DNA from: Morinoia aosen
Taxonomy: Eukaryota; Arthropoda; Malacostraca; Amphipoda; Talitridae
Direction: 5' to 3'
Assembly (NCBI GenBank): GCA_030386875.1
Contig: CM059579.1
Location: 93,382,383-93,446,382 of the forward strand
Length of the DNA stretch: 64,000 nucleotides
Below, in pieces: positions 55,455 to 64,000 of this stretch. A model generated the notes under the pieces. That model saw only the letters and a list, made by a program, of their open reading frames with translations. It was not told where the DNA came from and did not search any database. Made by a program: the position numbers and the translations under genes. Within the stretch, counting starts at the first letter, position 1, and each line of letters begins with the position of its first letter.

Positions 55455-55956
55455 CTATGACAGAGATGAAAAATGACGTGACACATTTACTCTAAATTCT
55501 TTTACAGTTTTAGAGTTTTTGATATGCTGGGGAAGCTTGTTCCACAAAAAAGCTCCAGAAACTGAGAGAGCTTTTTGTCCCACGTTAGATGAACGGTAAC
55601 TGACTAAAACATCGTTCCTCCGATTTGGTCTTTTGTTTGGGATATTAGATGGAAAAAATTTTACCACCTCTGCATTACTTTGGGGGAGGTAGAGAAAGGA
55701 GAATACTCGTCGAGCTTTTTGGATCATGAATCTGTTCGGTATTGGGATCCAGTCGAGTTTTCTAAAAAGAGGGGTGACAAGACCGTATTTATTGAAATTT
55801 CCTTTGCATACTACTTTGGCGGCGAAGTTTATACATTTTTGCAACTCTTCCTGACGACATTGAGGTAAATCTCCCCACACAAGACTGCAGTAGTCCAGAC
55901 GCGATAAAACTAAAGACTGAATCACTAATAATCTAGATTTTTCGTCAAGTGTGTTC
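55455..55956 (-). pseudogene. LINE C-terminal region
   Basis: The minus strand reads KNTLDEKSRLLVIQSLVLSR, LDYCSLVWGDLPQ, LQKCINFAAKVVC, LFRKLDWIPI, VSYRSSNVGQKALSVSGAFL and WNKLPQHIKNSKTVKEFR to a stop at 55,455. LDYC, a W-x-PI-x-R step and an A-x-x-WN-x-LP block are hallmarks of the RT-distal region of CR1/Jockey-group LINEs. The frame itself is open; it continues the RT frame across the piggyBac site. Confidence 0.82.
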
Positions 55957-55960
55957 TTAA

Positions 55961-57978
55961 CCCTATATGGCACAATGTTGCTTTCAGGCAACATACCGAA
56001 AAAACTTTAATATCTCAGAGTATTTGAGGAAACAAAACCTATAAGATTTCTCCCAATACCTTGGGATGTAGACTACCGCTGCAAAACGCCCACCTAAAAA
56101 AATTCTGTAGAGCACGTGCACAATAAGGAACAGATTGCGCTGAAGTGGGGCTCTGAGTAATTTGCAAACTAACGGTTGTTTCTCTTTGCCTGTTGTTCAC
56201 TGTTTTTGGAGCAAGTATGAAAATAAATTATGCTGTAAATAGATACTGTTCTAAAGACTATGTGTAGGTAGTTAGAAATTATTTGATCAGAAAATAAAGT
56301 TTCCAGATCCTAAGTTCTGTTTGTTGCCTGAGGGCAACATTGCGCAACTAAGCGTATTCTTACTGGACTCTGCTTGTTGCTTGAGAGCAACACGGCTCAA
56401 CTGAGTATATTCTTTCTGGGATTAGCATTGTAACTTGAGCTAAGCATTGTGATAGCATAGTTCTTTCGTTGTCTATTTTTCACATTTTGATCATATATAG
56501 AGATGGCGAAAACGACAAATATATTTGATTGAAGATATATATCTTGATTGAAGATACATAATATGCAAATCTCTACTCTGCACCAAAACTACTAGGATTT
56601 TGTCCAGTTTACAACCCTATATTTATGTATATATATTCGCTAATTCTTCCACAATTCATGCATATTTTTTCCAGTGATGGATGCTAAAAAAAGTTCTAAG
56701 GCTTACTATACCATCTAAATCAGGAGATGAAAACATAGAGAATCTGACGGTGACAGTGATGCCAATGAAATAAAAAGGCCATCCAAAATGCTCGCAATGC
56801 TTGAAAAAACGGGCTGGAGAATAAAATGCCAGAATATGAAGAAGAGCAACAGCCCTTTTCATCAAATGTAAAAGGGAGAAAGCGTACATGGAAAACAAAA
56901 GGCCCATCTAAAATTTCGTATAATGGGTATGATTTTACTAGACGGCAATACCACCCTGGCAATGAAGTGAAGAAACCGATTGAATGCTACAAAGCTGTGC
57001 GATAGAAGTCTACTGAGTAAAGTGGTGGATAAATGTAATAAATATTAAATTCACGAAAATCCTACCAAGCCACCAATGCTAACAGATTCACTAATGTTGA
57101 ATTCACTAATGACTCTGAATATCATACCTGTAAGATCCAAGAAGTGATATGAATGGCTTTGGCATTTTTTTGGATATGATGGTCATGCCGGCCTGGCTAT
57201 TGTATAGACGTGAATATAAGTGCCTTGACATTCCGAATATGAAACAACTTCCTATGTTCAAGTTCAAGCTAAAGATCTCTGGGTGTCTCCCACTACAGGG
57301 AAAATCTTTGAAAAAGGAACTAAAGAGAGGAAAACCATCTAATGAGGATGTTTGTTCATTGCATAAGAAAAACAAAGAAAGGTCTCACTGCCCCTACTTA
57401 CACAAATGATGTCAGTCTAGATGAGATCGGTCATTTTCGTCAATATGAAGAAAAGAAGGGATGTTGCAAATATCGAGGCTGCAGCGGAATTGCGAAAATT
57501 TTATGCATAAACGCGAAGTTTTTTGTGCTGCGCACCATATCCTAAACGTCTCTTCAAGTTCTGCACTCCTTAGTTCATATATACCTTAGTTGTAAAGGGA
57601 TGAAATTTTGACAATTTGTTTTGTAGCATATTGTAGTATATCAATACTATTGTTTTCTATTCAATAAAATTTTATTCAAAAGCCTTCAATAAAAATAATT
57701 AATTGTAATTTGCGTATTGAATGTCTTTGGTAAGATTTTTGGCAAAGCAAATTGCATTTTTTGCCGCAGTTGCACAATGTTGCTTTAGAGCAACAAACTG
57801 GACAAACAAAAACATCCTTGGTGGGACAATGTTGCTTTGAGGCAACAATCCGGAAAATTTTACATACTCATAGTAGAATTTTTTGAAGACGATATATATC
57901 ATTCTGGCACTGTTATAAACGAGGTTTTGTGTTGAAATATTTTTTTTTCCCAAAACTGAAAATGCGTGCCATATAGGG
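55961..57978 (+). mobile_element. piggyBac element inserted in the LINE
   Basis: 13-bp ends CCCTATATGGCAC and the exact inverse, flanked by TTAA (55,957-55,960 and 57,979-57,982). The 2,018-bp element interrupts a LINE frame that is in register on both sides. Hairpin motifs such as TGTTGCTTTGAGGCAACA occur near both ends. Confidence 0.93.
56820..57540 (+). pseudogene. piggyBac transposase remnants
   Basis: Early: PEYEEEQQPFSSNVKGRKRT then a Tyr/Arg-rich stretch to 57,004. Late: RSHCP, DEIGHFRQYEEKKGCCKY and GCSGIAKILC, i.e. the C-terminal H-x-P-x2-x-(D/E)KKG-x-C cysteine-rich finger of piggyBac transposases, with frameshifts. The catalytic DDD core is mostly gone, so the element is non-autonomous. 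Confidence 0.72.
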
Positions 57979-57982
57979 TTAA

Positions 57983-59153
57983 TGCGATGAAAGAACATTA
58001 AGGTTCCGTTAATTTTGTTGCACATTGTTTCGACGTGTGAATTGAAAGTCATATTTCTGTCAAACCAAACACCCAGATTTTTAACCTTATCTACTGGTTC
58101 AATTGTATCGTCTCCAAATGTTAGCTTGAATGGTGGTAATTTTTCAGTCGCATTCTGTGATCCAAAAATAATGCATTGCGTTTTACTTGAGTTAAGTTTG
58201 AGGCCATTATGGTCATACCACTATTTCAAATTTCTCAGGTTTTCAGCGTTGGTTTGGGTTTCTTTTAAATCCGCTGTTGAGCTTGTCATGGCAATTTGTA
58301 CGTCATCAGCATACATTGAGATTTTTGTGTTTGCCGGCATGGTGGGGAAATCATTGTTGAAAATTGAAAATAGGAGTGGGCCGATGATTGAACCTTGAGG
58401 AACGCCAAAATTATTTGGTATGAATGATGACATTTTGTTATTCAACCACACTGCATGAGAGCGGTTTAGTAGGTAGCTTTCAAACCACTGAGTGTTCATT
58501 CTGAGGTTTGAAATTTTTTGTAGAAGTTTCTTATGCTCAACACTGTCGAAAGCTTTGGAGAGATCAAACAATAGTAAGAGAGTTAATTTTTTTTGGTCAA
58601 TATCATTGTAAATTTTTTATTTTATGTTTAACAGGGCGTCCTGAGTACTGGTATTCCTTCTGTGAGCATATTGATTGCGATGCAGTAGATGTGACTCGTC
58701 TATGTAAGACGAGAGCTGGTTTGTTATTACTTTTTCTAATATTTTGGACATAACAGGCAGGAGACTGATTGGTCTGTAGTTTGACGCTATGTCGATATCA
58801 CCAGATTTATGTAATGGCTTAATAATGGACAGTTTCCATTGATCGGAAAATTTGTTTGTGGCTATAGATGTATTTATTATCAAGCGAATAAGGGGTGCTG
58901 TGACAGGAAAGCTGTCTTTTATATGGTGGAGGCTTATGCCATCATGTCCAGTCGCTTTAGTATTCTTTAGTGAGTATAAGATTTTTCGTATCTCTATGAC
59001 GCTAACTGGCTTTGGGCTCCACTTGTTGCTACTATTTGGGAATGAAACATCGCTCAGATTTGCCCCTGTAGATGTGCCTAAAACTGTCCTGGGTACTTCA
59101 TTGAAAACATCTTCGCCAACTTTTGAGAAGAAAGTGTTAAAGCCATTCGCCAT
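57983..59153 (-). pseudogene. LINE reverse transcriptase domain
   Basis: On minus: KNTKATGHDGISLHHIK, KSGDIDIASNYRPISLLP, VMSKILEKVI, a TAA near 58,617, FDLSKAFDSVEHKKLL, GVPQGSIIGPLLFSI, MYADDVQIAM, a TAG near 58,221, then LKLNSSKTQCIIFG and VKNLGVWFDRNM. These are RT blocks in order, with the YADD catalytic box intact. Two in-frame stops and the piggyBac inactivate it. The NYRPISLLP and GVPQGS wording fits the CR1/L2/Jockey group. Confidence 0.88.
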
Positions 59154-59369
59154 TTTTGTGGGGTTGTCAAAAGTGCTTTTGCAGTCTGAATTTTTATACT
59201 GAGCAACTTAAGCCCTGACTAATGTTTTATTAATAATAAGATACGTGAGTTATCATGGGCCATGGGCATTTTTTTCTGCAAGATATACCCCCCCTTTGCA
59301 CGAGTGCGGAGCGTATTCGAAAACTTGAATAAATTCATTCGTTTAATGTAAATTCGTGTTTTATACATA

Positions 59370-59790
59370 CCTTTACATGTTGCTTTAATGATGAGATAAT
59401 TACTTCGCAAACCTCTGGTACCATTCGCGATATTGCCTGCTTAGATATTCTCAAGGTACACGTGAGGTTCGTAAAAGAGTCTCCACTTGCTAAGAAACGC
59501 AGTGTGACTGCTAGTCGAAGTGAAGCTGGGGTAGATTATCTAAAGTTTGTATTCTTTTTCGTTATCAGTCCACCAACCATCAGAAGCAAATCTTCGAAAT
59601 CAGAAGGGGTTGGTCGTGCGAAATTTCGAAAACCCATGGCGTCTTCCAGTCTTAATTCATTCAATAATGAAATTCCGAAACTAGGTCCTTCTGCGAATAC
59701 TTCGCGACTCCACCAACGTTTACGTTTTCTCGTTCTTTCACTAGCAATTATCGCAAAGCATGAACTTACTCCGCACAAAGCAATGTTCTC
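59370..59790 (-). pseudogene. Harbinger transposase part, right copy
   Basis: Minus strand: ERTRKRKRWWSREV, FGISLLNELRLEDAMGFRNF, FEDLLLMVGG, NTNFR, the shared TAA, then RLAVTLRFLASGDSF, and VPEVCE. In this copy RRWW and the following LRLED are in one frame, unlike the left copy. Confidence 0.8.
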
Positions 59791-59861
59791 CATGACTCAT
59801 TGTCAAAGATTAGACGAGAAATTCAAATCGTAGTGTGGACGCTAGACGAGGCAAAACCGGA

Positions 59862-59965
59862 GTCCATAGACATGTCTGTAAACGGTCTATAGACATGTCT
59901 GTAGACGGTATATAGACATGTCTGTAAACGGTCTATAGACATGTCTGTAGACGGTCTATAGACAC
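59862..59965. repeat. 23-bp Harbinger subterminal repeat, right copy
   Basis: About 4.5 units of the 23-bp ACGGTCTATAGACATGTCTG-type repeat; counterpart of 6,155-6,238. Confidence 0.88.
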
Positions 59966-60002
59966 ATCGCGCAACATGTCTACAAGTAAGTACGCGCCTT
60001 AA

Positions 60003-61769
60003 CACTACAGTTTTTATTTTCACCTCCATTTACCAGCAGCTCAGTCAGGTGATCATCACCAAGATGCTCAGTGAAGGCCAAGTTCAGGCGGCGTTACACG
60101 GCCACAATCTGGATTTCCTCTGGTGTCATCGCTTGCAAGGCCGGGAAAGGAAGGTGTACGCACCCCGATGAAACGAAATATTAAAATGAGATAAAACGTT
60201 TAGTTGTCCGTGCATTAATCGGACCAGCTAATTAGATTAGCTTTAATTAGCCATAAAGGTCTAGTGTAAAATTAAATGATTTCAATTAGTTTAATGCTCA
60301 ATTGAAAGTTTTGACTTAGAAGTAACGAAATGCTTTGTTACTGCCAGTTAACGCATACCGTATTTTTCATGTGAAGTGATTTCCTTCCTATCAGAATGAG
60401 GCCTCTTTTCTCACCTGTTTCTTTTCTCTTCGTTTTTTTATCATCAGCTTCCTAATTTGAATTCTACCTTTGGTACGTTTCATTGTCTACACCTTGATTC
60501 GTTTCTAACAAACCCAGCAGCCAAATGAAAATTTAAAGCTTCACTGTAGAGTTTTCGTCAAGATTATGCTGCTGCCAGCATTGCCTCGTGCCTCATAAGG
60601 TAGTAGTCAGCATATTGACGTCAATAAGGATCAAGCGAACAAAACTGGCAAACAATGGGACTACATTTTGCGTAACTGCCATGTTCACAGATATCGTGTT
60701 AGCATGGATGTATTGGAGCTTGAGGGTGAAAATTGATTATTATATACGTTTGGTACCTGATTCGTGTTTAACGGCAGAGAACTTGGGGGGGGGGGGGGGG
60801 GGGGGGCCCAAGAATTGGTCACTTTGCTCGTTTCTGTGACCACATTCTGTGTATTCCATTCTTACAGTCTAAGTCATTGCTCGCAATGACCGTTTAGAGA
60901 AGAGAGTTTGTGTAGATTTCCATCCTGGTTCTGCATCAATTATTTCCATTTATAAAGCGCTTCCACAGGTGAGGCAACTTTTCACGGACCTTTCCATAAG
61001 CTCGTAACTTTTTATGAATGTTTAATTCTATTATTTATTTCTACGCAATAAACGACAACGGATATCCGTTATTTTCCCAGAACCATTAACCAGCCATCAA
61101 ATCTCGATTATACTTTTCAATAAAAAAAACAAGTTTACAAATACGCTAAACAAAATACCTAGGTGTTCTCGTGCACCAATTCAATGAGAGCTCATTACGC
61201 AAATTAACTCCTAACCTGGCGCAAAGAACGACGGGTTGCCACAAAACTCAATTGCAACAAAGTTCGCACAGGCCAGGAAAGAAATAGAAACAAAACTTTT
61301 TCTTTTTATTTCATTTGTTTACCACTAAACCTTTTAACGTCAGCATTTTTCCACTCATACCACCGTCATTATAACCACCATCATTAGACTTACTCTGGCA
61401 TCAGGTAGTGAGCGACATTAGAATGAGGAAAGAACGGCCACTCGACAGTGAACTGCAAAGAGCACGCTAGACAACAAATTAAAATAGAAATACAGTATAT
61501 TGAGGCCACTTGCACAAGTAGACTAAGTCCGCCGGGGCGTTGAAGGGCTAACAAACACGGCAATTCTCATTCAAAACAAAAACCCGTTCATCAATAACCG
61601 AAATACTGGAAATGTGCGCACCCTAAAAACTCCACACATAGTTTTGACCACAACTGTACGCCCCGATTTCACCAACCTTCCTTCAACCGCCTCACCATTT
61701 GCCAAGATTTACTACAATGACTGTACAGCAGCCTTTCCCGTTAGAACCGAAGTTAAACTGATCACTGCG
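60003..61769. other. Unit segment, right copy, no recognisable gene
   Basis: Inverse of 4,744-6,115, 3,011-3,164 and 1,615-1,857 without the left insertions. Contains a 22-G tract at 60,785-60,806. Confidence 0.6.
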
Positions 61770-61772
61770 TTA

Positions 61773-63810
61773 AGCTGGGGATACATTGACACTCTTTTCA
61801 ACACTCTGAGTGTCACTTCGACGGGCACATACACTGTTGCCGGGCTAGCAGGCGGGCAAAGTGAGGTTCACTTGGACATTCTCCCTAGCCATTCTTTGCC
61901 GCCGCCTGCCCGTCAATCACTCCATCTACAGATGAGCCGTAGCCTGCAGCATGTCATCAGTAGGGATGTGACATTGAACATATTGCATATATATGCTTTT
62001 GAGTATATTTTAGGTAGCATAAAATATGCCCGCAAGTATATATGCAGTGTGGGCATATCGCATATTTTACTCGGAACAGCATAAAATATGGCGAACATGC
62101 ATGATTAACTGTAAGTGGCAGTAAACTGAAACCTAGTAAAACCTTCCCATTACTTTTAAATTATATTCCTTTTTTCATCCAGTTTTATTTAATTCTTTTT
62201 GAATAACTGGATCAATTTTGTAAATTGAAATTTTTCGTAAATCAATAATAATTGTAAGTTGCTACAGCTACTTCAAAAGTTTACTTTAATTTTGCGGGAA
62301 TTAGCTCAAGTTTTTTTTAGATATAGTTCCTTATGAAGTGTATTTGAGATTAGTGCGGCTAAAAGTGATCTACAATTATGCCGAAGGTGAACAAGGAGCA
62401 TCATATTTAGAATACTTCAAGGAATTTGAAGATTTTCAAGCCCAGGAAGAATTTCTCTATCGCATTTATTGCGAGAAACAGGTGATATATAAAACTTTTT
62501 TTCACTCAGAACACGTTAGAGAAGTTTTGCGTGGTACAAGGTTTTAGTTTCTAAATATTATCACGCAGAACTTTGTTGGGCTTAGTGCACACTTTATCAA
62601 ATTATTGTTATCGAAGGATATGAATAATTATTATTGCTCTTGCATAACAATACAGGGACTTCTTACTTCGAGAGCAATAAAATTAATGGATATCGTAGAG
62701 GAAACATTGAAGAACAGATATGATACAAGGTATTATGAAGAGTTAAATTGCATTTTGGTGATAAAAAAAGGTTTTGAAAAGATAAAAACAATCAACTCAA
62801 TTTTGACTCGTGAGATCTCTGACGCAATGGATGAATCCATAAAGGAATATTCGAACTAACTTGCTTCACTTTTGCTCCACTTGTTTCTTGCGATGTCGAG
62901 TGGAAGTTTTCGCAGTGTAAAACTTGGCTGGCAGATAATCGTAGAAGATTTGTTTTTAAAAATCTCAACTACCACGCAATTATCAAGAGCAACCCTCGAA
63001 TTTGATGCTAAAATATATTCCTCGTATAAAAGAAGGATTAAGAAATGTTCCTTGCATTCATGAAAAAATATATAGTTCAGAACCAGCCTTGGATTAGATT
63101 ACTTTTTTTTTTCGTTCGTTATCATCGTCCTTGACTCGTTCAGATTAGAATTATTTTTGTTTCATAATATTTATGTTTAGATTAGTTATAAAAATTAGTT
63201 GAGAATTGTGTACACTCAATTATTAATAGAAAATTATGAAAGAAATTATTTTTTCCGTGTATGAAGAAGTACACTGTATCCTGTATCATTGTTTCTGTAC
63301 AATTTTCCTCACAAAAAATATAAATTTGGAGCTATTCAAGTGAAGCATTTATATGGATGCATATTTCTGCTTAGCATGTAATACGCGCTTCCACAATTAT
63401 GCATAGAGTGTAGCATATATGCATCGAGTGTTTCTACATATGGTTTTTCTAGCATAATTCTTGCCGAAGCCTTCATATTTTATGCTGCATATGCGCAACA
63501 AAAATCAGCAAAAACAAGAACATTGAAGAACGTGCAATCAATGACATACGAAATAAATTATTAGCGCTATTCTACTAAGCATCAGCAGCTCCTGGCGAGA
63601 AGTACTAGAGCGCGGAGCGCAGTACCTCCCAACGTAGCGTCTGGATTGCAACTGAGCAGTGTGAGCAACACACTCTGCCCGCCGACTTTGACGCTTCTGC
63701 TGCCTGCTAGCGCTGTGCCAATGTGAACGATCGCTGCCCTTTCGCTGCGCGCGCTTGCCCGCGCCCGATGGTTCTGAGCTTCCAATGCGAGTGTCAATGT
63801 ATCCCCAGCT
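61773..63810 (+). mobile_element. PIF/Harbinger-type element with hAT inside
   Basis: Ends AGCTGGGGATACATTGACAC and its inverse (22 bp in full), flanked by TTA (61,770-61,772 and 63,811-63,813). The left copy (about 1,625-1,645) shows the uninterrupted target. GCATATATGC-type motifs cluster at 61,978-62,065 and 63,350-63,500 around hAT transposase remains, suggesting a nested hAT whose exact ends I cannot fix. Confidence 0.8.
62378..63060 (+). pseudogene. hAT transposase remains, CGGBP1-like type
   Basis: An MPKVNKEHH start at about 62,380 and, in shifted frame, FLYRIYCEKQVIYK...HSEH, a zinc-finger-like segment. Further on, LTREISDAMDE and, in another frame near 62,870-62,990, FAPLVSCDVEWKFSQCKTWL followed by ADNRRRFVFKNLNYHAI. 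The last part matches the S-x-DVE-x-FS-x2-K...DNR..F-FENL pattern of the hAT group related to CGGBP1. At least three frame changes and stops; the catalytic core is deleted. Confidence 0.7.
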
Positions 63811-63813
63811 TTA

Positions 63814-64000
63814 GAAGCAGTCGCTGCACGCGCATTCGGTCCATGTAGCTGCGAACCCACCCTATAAATATCTAGCTAAGCCTGACGATGTCCGCAAAGA
63901 CGAAACGCGATGCGCAGTTATAATGCCCTTTCTCAAGGAGAAATCTGTGAATAGAATATACTATTCACGAATGGTGAAGAAATCAGGATATGGGAAGAGA
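63814..64000 (-). other. Unit segment at window end
   Basis: Inverse of about 240-440 with several differences. Continues outside the window. Confidence 0.7.

Larger units (their letters stand above)
52703..59208 (-). mobile_element. CR1/L2-group LINE, 5'-truncated
   Basis: Inserted between sequences that are adjacent in the middle copy (near 19,826). The 3' side carries a (CTTT)n-type tail beside 52,703 on the minus strand. It contains RT domain pieces (58,000-59,153) and the C-terminal region (55,455-55,956), separated by a piggyBac. TTAA occurs at both borders, compatible with a short target duplication. The apurinic endonuclease is missing, as expected from 5' truncation near 59,208. Confidence 0.75.
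46562..59999 (-). mobile_element. PIF/Harbinger transposon, right copy, interrupted
   Basis: Starts AGCCGTGTACTCACTTGTAG and ends at the inverse of AGGCGCGTACTTACTTGTAG, flanked by TAA (46,559-46,561 and 60,000-60,002). Same element as 6,119-8,773, expanded to 13.4 kb by the insertions at 46,643-50,794 and 52,703-59,208. Confidence 0.85.
38945..64000 (-). repeat. Right inverted copy of the large unit
   Basis: On the minus strand this follows the left copy from its end (about 18,973) back to about position 240, interrupted by several insertions absent from the left copy. It preserves the LTR-free target site corresponding to 12,640-17,960 on the left. The copy runs off the window end. Confidence 0.85.

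Noticed and set aside
1-64000. Unit as an endogenous large DNA virus or Maverick/Polinton
   Set aside because: No polymerase, capsid, ATPase or integrase motif was recognised in any unit frame; the coding pieces found belong to transposons.

Overview
The window is eukaryotic, probably arthropod, genomic DNA built almost entirely from nested transposable elements and minisatellites. I found no intact long gene. The signs of origin are a TTAGG-type (arthropod telomeric) tract inside one element, intron-flanked exon pieces of kinesin-14 motors, and a mix of hAT, PIF/Harbinger, Mutator-like, piggyBac, mariner, Penelope-like and non-LTR elements. A crustacean would fit, but the sequence alone does not settle the species.

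Large-scale layout. A repeated unit of more than 18 kb occurs three times: a left copy (1 to about 18,975, plus), a truncated middle copy (about 18,990 to 29,077, inverted) and a right copy (about 38,945 to the window end, inverted). The left and middle copies meet almost directly, so the left half is palindrome-like. The right copy mirrors the left across a 10 kb spacer (29.1-38.9 kb). The unit contains one PIF/Harbinger element (6,119-8,773 on the left), an 11-bp and a 26-bp minisatellite, a 37-bp minisatellite and several anonymous short reading frames.

Each copy carries private insertions whose empty sites can be read in the other copies, so boundaries and target duplications are unusually well defined. 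Left only: a palindromic Mutator-like pair (444-1,605), a hAT (1,858-3,010) with an inner hAT MITE, a Harbinger-type element (3,168-4,740), and a non-coding LTR retrotransposon (12,644-17,956). Middle only: a hAT (20,480-25,323) containing a mariner that contains a Penelope-like element with hammerhead ribozyme motifs at both ends, and a TTAA-flanked element (27,278-28,684). Right only: a Mutator-like MITE (42,852-43,380), an unclassified insertion (44,949-46,220), a Harbinger-type element (46,643-50,794) holding nested Mutator-like and hAT copies, a LINE (52,703-59,208) split by a piggyBac (55,961-57,978), and a Harbinger-type element (61,773-63,810) holding hAT transposase remains.

The central spacer holds the only host-gene-like sequence: four kinesin-14 motor pieces on the minus strand (29,625-32,342), one duplicated and broken. 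It also holds a 60-bp and a 13-bp minisatellite and two facing LINE 3' ends that form a 1.6 kb imperfect palindrome. No tRNA, rRNA or CRISPR array was seen. The pieces do not form a pathway; the content is best read as a history of insertion, inverted duplication and minisatellite expansion.
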